34,612 nt of DNA from Candidatus Thorarchaeota archaeon. GTDB taxonomy: Archaea > Asgardarchaeota > Thorarchaeia > Thorarchaeales > Thorarchaeaceae. The notes below the pieces were generated by a model. The model was given only the letters and a program-made list of their open reading frames with translations. It did not search any database and was not told the origin of the DNA. Position 1 is the first letter of the stretch. Each line of letters opens with the position of its first letter. The stretch covers positions 1-34,612 of the forward strand of contig JAEOUL010000147.1 of assembly GCA_016839345.1 (NCBI GenBank), given 5' to 3'. Positions 9,805-17,091 of the stretch are shown piece after piece. The translations under genes were made by a program, and so were the position numbers.

Positions 9805-10383
9805 TCATAGTTTTGGGAGGATGAACCCTGCAGTCTTCTTGTATTCGAGGTACTCATCCCCGTAGTGCTTCACGAGCTTTCTTTCTTCAAAATATGCACC
9901 AATCATAGTATAAACAATCATACTTAGAGAGAAGATAATCACAACTGGAAATGGGTAAATGAGTGCTAGAGCCAAAAACACAAGGACCGTTGCCAAGTAT
10001 AAGGGATGCCGCACACGGGAATAGATTCCATCTGTAACAAGTTCTGCTTTCCTATCCGTTCTCATGTCCGCAACCGTACTGACTGATATCACTCGAGATG
10101 CCATCATTGACAGAATTACTCCTCCTAGACCTGAGAGAACTCCTAGTATGAATAGAATCGGTTGAATCAGAGCAGGTTGCGTGATGAAGTAGAACCAGTC
10201 CCAGAAGTTCATTGATAGAAATGCAATCAGAAGGGTGAGGATACTTGCTATGTTGAAAATTCTAGCGTATCCTCTCTTACCATATTGGTCTATGATTCTT
10301 TCCTTGACGCGCAGTGCAGAAAGTCCGCTGTGTTGTAGACCAAAGAGAGTGGATGCCAAGATGATGATAATGTATTCAATCAT
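9805..10383 (-). CDS. Isoprenylcysteine/phospholipid methyltransferase-like membrane protein (ICMT/NnrU type)
   Basis: This 192-residue integral membrane protein has about five hydrophobic segments. The C-terminal signature of the ICMT/phospholipid-methyltransferase superfamily is present: RVRHPLYLATVL (about residue 122-133), then EERKLVKHYGDEYLEYKK near the end, which in the family forms the SAM-binding pocket. The substrate could be a lipid, a prenylated thiol or another hydrophobic acceptor. ATG 10383 is preferred over TTG 10398 because AAGG sits 8 bases before it. It is transcribed away from the next gene through a shared 105-base region that contains a perfect inverted repeat. Confidence 0.8.
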   Translation of the reverse strand: MIEYIIIILASTLFGLQHSGLSALRVKERIIDQYGKRGYARIFNIASILTLLIAFLSMNFWDWFYFITQPALIQPILFILGVLSGLGGVILSMMASRVISVSTVADMRTDRKAELVTDGIYSRVRHPLYLATVLVFLALALIYPFPVVIIFSLSMIVYTMIGAYFEERKLVKHYGDEYLEYKKTAGFILPKL

Positions 10384-10433
10384 TGTAAAATCCTTCAATA
10401 TCTACTCAAATCTCATGTCAGTAACCTTATAAG

Positions 10434-10462
10434 TTAACTATTGTGTATTTAACAATAGTTAA
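10434..10462. promoter_or_regulatory. Perfect 10-bp inverted repeat in a divergent promoter
   Basis: TTAACTATTG (10434-10443) and CAATAGTTAA (10453-10462) are exact inverted copies separated by 9 bases. The 29-base element lies between the divergent ICMT-like and 10489 genes and overlaps TATA-like AT-rich sequence. Size, symmetry and place fit an operator for a dimeric winged-helix regulator. The regulator is not identified. Confidence 0.6.
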
Positions 10463-10488
10463 TAAATCCCATTAAGGGTGAACAATGA

Positions 10489-11061
10489 ATGATTGAAGCA
10501 AGCAAAAATCCATTCTCTGCTATTGAGATGTGGGACGACACAATGGTCACCGTGAACGAAGGTGAAGAAAAGAAGAAAGTTGACGCAAAACATTACAGGA
10601 TAAGATACCTTGTAGGAGAAAGCGAAGACAAGAGATTTGTTGATGGCGGTAGTGAGGATATCGCCGAACTGTCTGAGAAGACCCTGTTCTTGGCACCATC
10701 AGTTCACCGACTCATTGGAGACCCCTTCCACTATGATCACTCCAGAGTTGAGAGTATCAGTGGAAAGACAAGAATATCTGAGAGAACAAAGGAATTGATT
10801 CGGCATCCATCATGCGAAGACCACAAGACTGTCGAGGTTATCTTTGAGAGTCCTGGTGTAGAATGCTGTGCAATGTCAAAGGAACAGGCTGAGAAGATGC
10901 GCGTTCCACTCCAGTACGTTGCTGGATACATGCTAGGCAAGAATGAGGGTATGCTAAAGGTAGCTCTCTCAAAGACCGTTGTTGATGATGATACTGAGTA
11001 CTACGATAACATCCACATCATCCCAGAGTCTGCAATCAAACAACTATCTTGTCTAGAGTAA
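10489..11061 (+). CDS. Hypothetical protein, acidic, Cys-containing
   Basis: This is a 190-residue soluble protein that I do not recognise. It is acidic in its N-terminal third (NEGEEKKKVDAKHYRIRYLVG) and has a short Cys patch (HPSCEDHK, VECCAMSKEQ) in the second half, then ends QLSCLE. AGGGTG lies 8 bases before ATG 10489. An overlapping earlier ATG (10485) opens a three-codon frame that ends at TGA just inside this gene. Its transcript would carry the large hairpin at 11083-11150 directly after the stop codon. The operator-like repeat upstream suggests it is regulated. Confidence 0.75.
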   Translation: MIEASKNPFSAIEMWDDTMVTVNEGEEKKKVDAKHYRIRYLVGESEDKRFVDGGSEDIAELSEKTLFLAPSVHRLIGDPFHYDHSRVESISGKTRISERTKELIRHPSCEDHKTVEVIFESPGVECCAMSKEQAEKMRVPLQYVAGYMLGKNEGMLKVALSKTVVDDDTEYYDNIHIIPESAIKQLSCLE

Positions 11062-11082
11062 TCCTCAACAAACAAAGAGGTT

Positions 11083-11150
11083 GAACGCCCGATTATCTCC
11101 TTGATCCAGTTGCCCCCACACAGCTGGACATCCTTTCGCTTCGGGCGTTC
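11083..11150. other. Two-stem imperfect hairpin, candidate structured RNA or 3' UTR element
   Basis: GAACGCCCGA (11083-11092) pairs exactly with TCGGGCGTTC (11141-11150). Inside it, CCAGTTG (11106-11112) pairs with CAGCTGG (11121-11127) with one G-U pair around an 8-base loop. The two stems are separated by internal loops of exactly 13 and 13 bases. It begins 21 bases after the stop of the plus-strand gene and lies beyond the terminator of the minus-strand gene. It could be a 3' UTR stability or processing element, a terminator, or a SECIS-like structure; no selenoprotein upstream supports the last. Confidence 0.5.
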
Positions 11151-11169
11151 TCCTCATCCTATTTATAAT

Positions 11170-11197
11170 AAAAAAGTGGGACGGCGGCAGAACCGCC
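11170..11197 (-). terminator. Hairpin plus U-tract terminator of the beta-helix gene
   Basis: Read on the minus strand, GGCGG-TTCTG-CCGCC begins 5 bases after the stop codon and is followed within 8 bases by a run of six Ts. This is a simple intrinsic-style terminator. Confidence 0.6.
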
Positions 11198-11202
11198 TAA
11201 CA

Positions 11203-14178
11203 TCATCGTTTCATACGTAGCGCTATTACAACTATCATTACAAAAACACCAGTTATTGCAAGAGCAAGGATGATCGTCATTGGAGGAATTTCATCATCTG
11301 ATGGCGTAGTTGTGGTAGTTGTTGTCGGCGTAGTAGGAGTGGTTGGTGATTCTGTCACTACAACAACAACAGTATCACTTACAGTGTTACCACCCTGGTC
11401 AGTCAATACGATTGTGCAATTGTGCTCACCTGCAGCAAGTCCATCAACATTGACTGTTATTGGCTCAGTGCTGGAACCCCATGGACCTGATTCAGTTGAC
11501 ACATCATCAATGAAGACTTCATATGATGCAGGGAACAAATCTGAACCATGCCATTCGATATTGTTACCAGTGCTCCCAGCGACATACTCAATATCATTTG
11601 GGCTATCAATAGTTGGACTGATTGTGTCAACTGCATCAACAATGACCATGTCTGAAGCATGATTACCTGCACCATCATAAACAACAATTGTCAGGTTGTG
11701 AGTGCCAACATCCAATGGATCAAGTTCGACCTCAATAGGTTCGAAACACCAAGTCCGATTCGCTATGACTGTCCCGTTCCTATATACGACAAAACGACCA
11801 GGATAGTTGTCCGAGGCGTGCCATACAAGCTCATTTCCGGATGTACCAGCCTCAAAGATTTCATCACTAGGACTATCAACAGTGGGTATTGTCCCGTCTG
11901 TCAAAGTACTCGGATATCTGTCAACACTTGACGAAAAGGGAATAGGATAGGTACCAGATCCCACATAATCACTCCAGGCATTTCCAGTTGCATCATCATC
12001 GTCCCATAGATTGTCAGTTCCACCATCTAGGGCATTTCCACGTCCGTTCCATCCAACCTCATTCCAATACACAGAGATATTCTGCGCAGATAAACTTCCA
12101 ATCGCTATACCATAACCACTGTTAGAATAGATTGAATTGTTGCGGATGATACCAAAGCTTCCACTTGAGATGTAGATACCTGAAAGTGTTGGGTCTGGAA
12201 TTCCAGGCCCTCCAGGATCTTCAAAGAAAGCTCCTGATATGATATTCTCTGTAATATTGAAGTAATCAGAGGAAACTGCGTAGACACCCAAGAGACCATT
12301 ACATGAGATATTATTCTTGTATAACGTTATGTTTTGTCCTCCTAACTGAATCCCAACCCGATTGTGACAAATCCTATTGTTGTACATATAGTCAAAGGGA
12401 CCAACTACCATTGTTGGACTATACTGATTTTTGGGAATACCATATCCATTTCCACAAATTGAGTTATTCAAATAGTCTGTAGATTCAGAATATACATTAT
12501 ATATCGAAGAGAATGGATTATCATCGATTTCACAATTGATGATGGTTGTATTTGTCGATGATATCAGTTGGAGTCCAAACATAGAATTCTGTACGACAGT
12601 TGCACTTTCAAGAGAACAGTTATGGGACAATACAAACGCAGCTCCAAGAGTCACCTCAGAGAAGTCCCCACCAACGATATTGACTCTACTTGAATTTGCA
12701 ACCAATATTTGGCCATAGAGAGTTCCGTCCAAGGTCAAATCAGTTTCATTGAAGAAATATCCAAATTGTTTACCATTAACGAGATTATTTTTCTCAATGA
12801 AGTAGTAGTCCCCAGCTGTAGGCATTCCCATCCCTGCGACCAGTATTCCGTTTCGCACAAACACGTTATCTGCAACCAGAGTCGATGGAGATACAGCTAT
12901 CAGTAAACCAGCGCCTTCGGAATCCGATATTTCGCAATTTGTGACCCTAGCATTTTGACAACCGAATACCCAGACAGTGGCAGGGAAAGCCATTGCACTC
13001 TGAAGACGTGAGTTACCCGTTAGCACCATGTTGTTGAATGTGCAGTTTACGCTATAATACATAAAAGCTCCAGCCCATTGGTTGCTAGAACATTCTGTAT
13101 CATCTATCGTACAGTTTGTACTATATGACAAGTATACACCTATCGATGCCTCGTTTAACTGACCCCCTGTGATTGAGCAGAACTTAGCTTCGTGCAGAAT
13201 GACTTGGCCATACTGAGATCCATCAATGTTTGTACCTGTCTGATTCCAAATGTATAGAACCGGTTTCTCGTTTACTAAATCGCCCACTGTTGAGAAACCG
13301 GATTTTCCGGGTATAAGACCCAGAGGAAAGATGCCACAACCAGACAATATGTTATCACGACATTCAACAAATTGAAGACCCATAGAGTAATCCAGGCTTA
13401 TCCCGCTAGAGGGACTTTCGGAAATGGTGTTCTGTCTTATAGTAGAGTTTGGTGATCTAGCCACTCGAATTGCTGCAGGGTATTCCGTCGCCGCTAGGGA
13501 TCCATAGTCAAAACCATGAAGTGTGTTCTGATCAAGTGTGCAATATTCAGAATATGTGAGCTTTATTCCAGTGAATGAATTGGCCACTTCATTATCAGTC
13601 ACATTGCAATGATAGGAATATTGTATGTGAATACCAGATCCGAGATGGTCATCATTTCCTTCTATGTTGTTTGATTCTACATCACAGTTGTAGCCGTTAT
13701 ACAGGAAAACACCAGTCATGGTGTTTCCGAAGATTTCATTTCCTATGCACCGAGAGTCATTCACAGTGTCCCACTGTATGGCTGTTCTTTTTTCGACGAA
13801 GATGTTTGAGCCAACATATGCATTTGTAACATTTTCAAAGACAATTCCAGTTGAAGACACATCAGTTTCAGGCGCAAAGTAACAGTTTTTGATTTCAAAA
13901 TAAACGCGTGTGTTTCTAACTAGAATGCCGACGCTATCACTGGTGATGTTCAGGTCATTGATAATGTATGGAGTAGTTTCTGAACCATCTCCAGAGAAAC
14001 CAAAATCTGTGAAATTGTCATCATGTTCAATGAGTATTGGACTACTATCAGTATAGCTAGTTGTCCAATGAGTACTCTGCTCGATATTCTCTGCATGATA
14101 GAGAACCAATGGTTGCAAAACCAGGGGTGTAATTATCAGCAAACAAAAGATAGCTAGTATTATAGCTTTGAATTTCAT
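11203..14178 (-). CDS. Secreted membrane-anchored right-handed beta-helix (NosD/PbH1-type) surface protein
   Basis: This is a large 991-residue extracellular protein. It has an N-terminal signal peptide (MKFKAIILAIFCLLIITPLVL), then about 650 residues of parallel beta-helix repeats of the NosD/PbH1 type (recurring N-x-I-x-x-N, G-I-x-L and S-x-x-C-T-I patterns). Two similar Ig-like beta-sandwich modules follow near the C-terminus (EAGTSGNELVWHASD and VAGSTGNNIEWHGSD mark equivalent strands). A Thr/Pro-rich linker, a single TM helix (IILALAITGVFVMIVVIAL) and a basic tail MKR complete it. This is the archaeal cell-surface architecture; many N-x-S/T sites suggest glycosylation. ATG 14178 is chosen over 14196 because GGGAGG lies 6 bases before it and the signal peptide starts there. 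Adhesion or carbohydrate interaction is likely but unproven. Confidence 0.88.
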   Translation of the reverse strand: MKFKAIILAIFCLLIITPLVLQPLVLYHAENIEQSTHWTTSYTDSSPILIEHDDNFTDFGFSGDGSETTPYIINDLNITSDSVGILVRNTRVYFEIKNCYFAPETDVSSTGIVFENVTNAYVGSNIFVEKRTAIQWDTVNDSRCIGNEIFGNTMTGVFLYNGYNCDVESNNIEGNDDHLGSGIHIQYSYHCNVTDNEVANSFTGIKLTYSEYCTLDQNTLHGFDYGSLAATEYPAAIRVARSPNSTIRQNTISESPSSGISLDYSMGLQFVECRDNILSGCGIFPLGLIPGKSGFSTVGDLVNEKPVLYIWNQTGTNIDGSQYGQVILHEAKFCSITGGQLNEASIGVYLSYSTNCTIDDTECSSNQWAGAFMYYSVNCTFNNMVLTGNSRLQSAMAFPATVWVFGCQNARVTNCEISDSEGAGLLIAVSPSTLVADNVFVRNGILVAGMGMPTAGDYYFIEKNNLVNGKQFGYFFNETDLTLDGTLYGQILVANSSRVNIVGGDFSEVTLGAAFVLSHNCSLESATVVQNSMFGLQLISSTNTTIINCEIDDNPFSSIYNVYSESTDYLNNSICGNGYGIPKNQYSPTMVVGPFDYMYNNRICHNRVGIQLGGQNITLYKNNISCNGLLGVYAVSSDYFNITENIISGAFFEDPGGPGIPDPTLSGIYISSGSFGIIRNNSIYSNSGYGIAIGSLSAQNISVYWNEVGWNGRGNALDGGTDNLWDDDDATGNAWSDYVGSGTYPIPFSSSVDRYPSTLTDGTIPTVDSPSDEIFEAGTSGNELVWHASDNYPGRFVVYRNGTVIANRTWCFEPIEVELDPLDVGTHNLTIVVYDGAGNHASDMVIVDAVDTISPTIDSPNDIEYVAGSTGNNIEWHGSDLFPASYEVFIDDVSTESGPWGSSTEPITVNVDGLAAGEHNCTIVLTDQGGNTVSDTVVVVVTESPTTPTTPTTTTTTTPSDDEIPPMTIILALAITGVFVMIVVIALRMKR

Positions 14179-14333
14179 TATAATCCTCCCTAACAAAGGA
14201 ATATAACATACCCTGTTGGACCGTGTACGTGGGAAGCTGAAGTAAAAATCTTCCGGAAAGAAGTTTTCATTTGCTTAGGACGCCGCGCTTTTTAGCGAAT
14301 CTTTTACCTTCATTGATTGGAAAGGTGGTCTAA

Positions 14334-14702
14334 ATGAATGAAGAGGAGAGAATCAGGAGCGCAATCATGGACTACTATCATGAGGGACATGTACAATACA
14401 AGCCCGAACTCTATGATGAGATTTTTCATGACGACTGGAAGTTCTTCTATTACGACCGAGAGGGCAAATTCAGTATCGCAGACAAAGAAACCTACAAGTC
14501 GTGGTACAAGCCCGAGGACAGGAATGACAAACTGAAGTGGTACACCGAGATTCTGGATATAGATATTACCGGAAACAATGCTTCCGTGAAGTTGAAGATT
14601 GGCAATCAGACAGTCGAGTTCACAGATTACTTCAACATGATGAAGATCGACGGTAAATGGTGGGTAGTCAACAAGCTGTCTTCAGCACAGCGATTTGAGT
14701 GA
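14334..14702 (+). CDS. NTF2-like / putative lumazine-binding (SnoaL-type) small protein
   Basis: The 122 residues follow the NTF2-like cone fold as seen in the 'putative lumazine-binding' (Lumazine_bd_2/DUF4440) group. There is a first helix (RIRSAIMDYYHEGHVQYKPELYDEIFH, described by its pattern), then alternating strands ending with WWVVNKLSSAQRF. Members are small cytoplasmic proteins with a ligand pocket; the substrate or ligand is unknown. AGGTGG lies 5 bases before the ATG. A hairpin follows at 14730-14749. Confidence 0.78.
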   Translation: MNEEERIRSAIMDYYHEGHVQYKPELYDEIFHDDWKFFYYDREGKFSIADKETYKSWYKPEDRNDKLKWYTEILDIDITGNNASVKLKIGNQTVEFTDYFNMMKIDGKWWVVNKLSSAQRFE

Positions 14703-14706
14703 CCGC

Positions 14707-14718
14707 ACATACGTATGT
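14707..14718. repeat. Perfect 12-bp palindrome
   Basis: ACATACGTATGT is a perfect 12-base palindrome 5 bases after the NTF2-like gene's stop and about 70 bases before the tfb TATA box. It could be a regulator site, or chance. Confidence 0.35.
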
Positions 14719-14729
14719 ATGAAGATAAC

Positions 14730-14749
14730 GTGTTTTCTTGAGAAAACGC
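14730..14749 (+). terminator. Hairpin after the NTF2-like gene
   Basis: GTGTTTTC-TTGA-GAAAACGC forms an 8-bp stem (one T-G pair) with a 4-base loop, 28 bases after the stop codon. No long T-tract follows, so its terminator role is tentative. Confidence 0.4.
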
Positions 14750-14789
14750 CGAGGAAAATGATGGTACACCAGCTCACTTATGCTTAGAC

Positions 14790-14799
14790 TTATATATAC
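14790..14799 (+). promoter_or_regulatory. TATA box of the tfb gene
   Basis: TTATATATAC is the strongest TATA-like element in the window. With the usual archaeal spacing, transcription would start near 14820, leaving a leader of roughly 85-90 bases before tfb. Most archaeal leaders are shorter. Confidence 0.6.
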
Positions 14800-14893
14800 A
14801 AATAATAGCGCTTGGGGAAGCATTCTCTCTGGACTGCGATTTTGTACATCGGTTAGCTAATCATGTAGACGGCTATATCTCAGAGGGAACAAA

Positions 14894-14905
14894 ATGGGTG
14901 ATTAA
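14894..14905 (+). CDS. Three-codon leader ORF (MGD stop) before tfb
   Basis: ATG GGT GAT TAA lies in the same frame as tfb, and its stop is only 3 bases before the tfb ATG. The Shine-Dalgarno GAGGGA (14883-14888) is 5 bases from this ATG but 20 bases from the tfb ATG, so ribosomes should load here and reinitiate at tfb. It is too short to be a functional protein; a regulatory role is an inference. Confidence 0.45.
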   Translation: MGD

Positions 14906-14908
14906 CAA

Positions 14909-15853
14909 ATGGCTAGACCAGTGCGTGCCAATACGCAGCAACGGAAGGGTATGGCGGTATGTTCCGTTTGCGGTGGCAGTGATTTTTATGAAGACTTGAC
15001 ACGCGGTGAGCACATCTGTACTTCTTGTGGATGTGTGATGAACGAGAGAGTACTAGATACCGGACCTGAATGGAGAGCATTCACTGCTGAAGAGAGGAAT
15101 GCTAGGGCAAGGACAGGTTCTCCAATGACATTGACAATGGCAGACAAGGGTCTTGCTACGACTATTGGTTGGAGCGATAGAGATGCTAATGGACGTGCAA
15201 TTGCTGCGAGCAGCCGTGCTGCAATCTATCGAATGCGAAAATGGCAGATCCGAACACTCGTACACAGCTCTCAGCACAGGAATCTCAGTATTGCGATGAG
15301 TGAGATGGACAGATTAACCTCACAGCTTGGTGTCCCACATGAAACCAAAGAAACCTCAGCTCTGATCTATAGAAAAGCGCTCAGCAGACGCCTCGTCAGA
15401 GGTAGAAGCATCGAGGGTATGGTGGCTGCAACAATCTATCTATCATGTCGAATTCACAAGATTCCACGACAGCTCGATGAAATCGTCACTGAAGCAAGGG
15501 TCAACAGAAAGGAGCTTGGCCAGTGTGTCCGACTCATTCTTAGAAATGTTGATGTGAAAGTTCCAATTCCTTCAGCAAACGACCTCATGCCAAGGATCTC
15601 TGCAGACCTTGGTCTTGATGGTAAGACTGTCCAGACTGCAATGAATATAATCAATGATGCCAGAGAGAGAGGAATTACCGCGGGTAAGGACCCAGGTGGT
15701 CTTGCTGCAGCTGCTCTCTATATTGCAGGCATCATCGAGGACGATAGAAGGACACAGAGAGAGATTGCAGAAGCTTCAAACGTTACTGAAGTCACAGTGC
15801 GTAACAGGTACAAGGACTTAGCAAACAGCCTTCAGATTACAATCAAACCTTAG
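14909..15853 (+). CDS. tfb: Transcription initiation factor TFB (TFIIB homologue), copy 1
   Basis: This 314-residue factor joins TBP at the promoter and recruits RNA polymerase. The N-terminal zinc ribbon has C18, C21, C37 and C40 (CSVCGGSD ... CTSCGC). The B-reader/linker segment contains GPEWRAFTAEERNARARTG, typical of archaeal TFB. Two cyclin-like repeats follow (about 115-205 and 210-305), ending in a DNA-recognition helix (TEVTVRNRYKDL). A close paralogue lies at 32072-33040. The start codon follows a three-codon leader ORF. The gene is closed by a strong hairpin terminator that begins within its stop codon. Confidence 0.95.
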   Translation: MARPVRANTQQRKGMAVCSVCGGSDFYEDLTRGEHICTSCGCVMNERVLDTGPEWRAFTAEERNARARTGSPMTLTMADKGLATTIGWSDRDANGRAIAASSRAAIYRMRKWQIRTLVHSSQHRNLSIAMSEMDRLTSQLGVPHETKETSALIYRKALSRRLVRGRSIEGMVAATIYLSCRIHKIPRQLDEIVTEARVNRKELGQCVRLILRNVDVKVPIPSANDLMPRISADLGLDGKTVQTAMNIINDARERGITAGKDPGGLAAAALYIAGIIEDDRRTQREIAEASNVTEVTVRNRYKDLANSLQITIKP

Positions 15854-15893
15854 TGGTTGGGAAATTTCCCAACTACTTTCATCTTCTTTTTCT
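15852..15893 (+). terminator. Strong hairpin terminator between tfb and PSTK
   Basis: The sequence around 15852-15877 folds into 13-bp arms with one G-T pair; its core GTTGGGAAATTTCCCAAC is a perfect 18-base palindrome. A T-rich stretch (TTCATCTTCTTTTTCT) follows. It begins inside the tfb stop codon and separates tfb from the selenocysteine genes. Confidence 0.65.
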
Positions 15894-15941
15894 ATACATT
15901 ACATTCATTTGCTAGAGAATTCAAGCACCTTCTGGATTCTA

Positions 15942-16706
15942 ATGAACACCTTTATTCTTGCCCTCTGTGGACTTCCCGCTTCAGGCAAGTCAGCACTTGC
16001 GGACGCAATTCAAGCGGCTTTCGACTCCGAGGTTGAAATAGTAAGAACTGATGACTGGCGAGATGACTCGTATTATACTGATTGGAAACCAGAAAAGGAA
16101 AAACCAGTTCGTAGAGCGGCACTGGCCAAAGTGAAGCAATTAATTGCAAAGGGAAAGAGCGTAATCCATGATGACACGAATTACTACACTAGTATGCGGC
16201 ATGAGTTGTTCAAAATAGCAATGGAAAATGGGATTGGGTTTGCTATAATTCACATAACGACTCCAGTCACAACTGCTCTGAGGTGGAATCGTGAAAGACC
16301 AGACTCAAGGATTCCTGACAGTGTGATTGAAGACATTTTTGAGCGGTTTGACAATCCGGGAAGACGATATCTCTGGGATAATTCGGAACTAGAAGTCGAC
16401 ATGGAGAAACAGAATCTGAAAGGTGTCGTGGAGGAGATCATTGAAATCATCCAAAACCTCGAACCTGCATGTGAATTTGAGGCAAGCACAATCACTGGTT
16501 CTGAATTCAATAAAATAGACACAGCAACCAGATTGGTAGTTTCTGATTTTCTGGTGGATAATCCAAATCTGAGAGGAAATCGAGAGGTTTCAATAATAAG
16601 AAGAACTGTTCTTCGTGAAGTAATTCAGAGATCAATTCCTCTGGAAAGTATTGAAGTGAAACTTCTTGAGCGATTGAATGAATTACTCAAAGGAGAGAAC
16701 CATTGA
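15942..16706 (+). CDS. pstK: L-seryl-tRNA(Sec) kinase (PSTK)
   Basis: PSTK uses ATP to phosphorylate Ser-tRNA(Sec) to Sep-tRNA(Sec), the first dedicated step of archaeal/eukaryotic selenocysteine synthesis. The 254-residue protein opens with a P-loop (CGLPASGKS, residues 9-17), followed by RTDDWRDDSYYTDW and a Walker-B-like HDDTNYYTSMR, the kinase-core pattern of the family. RERPDSRIPDSVIEDIFERF sits in the lid region, and the C-terminal part (about 190-254) matches the tRNA-binding extension of archaeal PSTK in length. ATG 15942 puts the P-loop at the usual distance; an upstream TTG at 15909 would add 11 unlikely residues. No Shine-Dalgarno is seen and a TATA-like CTATACATT lies about 50 bases upstream, so the mRNA may have a short leader. 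tRNA-Sec, SepSecS and SelB next door confirm the role. Confidence 0.9.
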   Translation: MNTFILALCGLPASGKSALADAIQAAFDSEVEIVRTDDWRDDSYYTDWKPEKEKPVRRAALAKVKQLIAKGKSVIHDDTNYYTSMRHELFKIAMENGIGFAIIHITTPVTTALRWNRERPDSRIPDSVIEDIFERFDNPGRRYLWDNSELEVDMEKQNLKGVVEEIIEIIQNLEPACEFEASTITGSEFNKIDTATRLVVSDFLVDNPNLRGNREVSIIRRTVLREVIQRSIPLESIEVKLLERLNELLKGENH

Positions 16707-16975
16707 CGGACTTCTATTCCGATGATTACGAGCCAACAGTAAAGGAGAATGTTGGAAGTTCTTGCTTCAGTACTACAATCGTTCTATGTATAGTGGTTAT
16801 CGGATTCATCATTTTCTTCTGGATGTACACGTTCATCTGGACGTATATGCTACCTTCTCTCTCGGACCGTGCGTTCGAGCTATTTACTATAGGTGTAATC
16901 ATAGCTTTGCTAACTGTTGTATACGTTGTGAGTAACAGGTCAATAGAAAAACGAAAGATAATGGCGGCCTCCTAA
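16703..16975 (+). CDS. Small two-TM membrane protein coupled to PSTK
   Basis: This 90-residue protein, with a TTG start, overlaps the PSTK stop codon (TTGA), and AGGAG precedes it, so the two genes are translationally coupled. It has two hydrophobic segments (about residues 25-50 and 60-80) with an acidic N-terminus (DFYSDDYEPTVKE) and a basic tail (SIEKRK). Its last four codons and stop lie inside the 3' end of the convergent tRNA-Sec gene (14-base overlap). The function is unknown; co-transcription with PSTK is the only clue. I found no Sec-related family for it. Confidence 0.65.
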   Translation: MTDFYSDDYEPTVKENVGSSCFSTTIVLCIVVIGFIIFFWMYTFIWTYMLPSLSDRAFELFTIGVIIALLTVVYVVSNRSIEKRKIMAAS

Positions 16976-17052
16976 GAGAATCGAACTCTCAACGCTTGCA
17001 CGTTCATGGGTTTGAAGCCCACGGGACCAGACCACCAATCCTGTAGAAGGCC
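16962..17052 (-). tRNA. selC: tRNA-Sec (anticodon UCA), with encoded CCA
   Basis: On the minus strand this folds as a selenocysteine tRNA. The acceptor is 9 bp (GGCCTTCTA with TAGGAGGCC), discriminator G and an encoded CCA at 16962-16964. The T arm has only 4 bp (AGAG-TTCGATT-CTCT), which gives the 9/4 acceptor/T arrangement of archaeal and eukaryotic tRNA-Sec. The anticodon arm is CGTGGG-CTTCAAA-CCCATG with anticodon TCA. The long variable arm is AACGT-GCAA-GCGTT, a 5-bp stem with a GNRA loop. The D arm is G-T rich and ambiguous to pair by eye. PSTK, SepSecS and SelB surround it. Confidence 0.95.
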
Positions 17053-17091
17053 ATAATACAAGATTCAGGTTTTGAGTAGAAGTAATTGAAT

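Noticed and set aside
10485..10496. Three-codon frame (ATG-AAT-GAT-TGA) overlapping the start of gene 10489, similar to the mini-ORF before tfb
   Set aside because: The Shine-Dalgarno spacing (8 bases) fits the real gene start well, so no reinitiation is needed; the likeness is probably chance.
11083..11150. Calling the hairpin a SECIS element outright
   Set aside because: The preceding gene ends in TAA with no in-frame UGA, and the usual archaeal SECIS GAA/A internal loop is not clear.
11270..11360. Short Thr-codon (ACA/ACT) repeats as a DNA repeat element
   Set aside because: They simply encode the Thr/Pro-rich linker of the surface protein.
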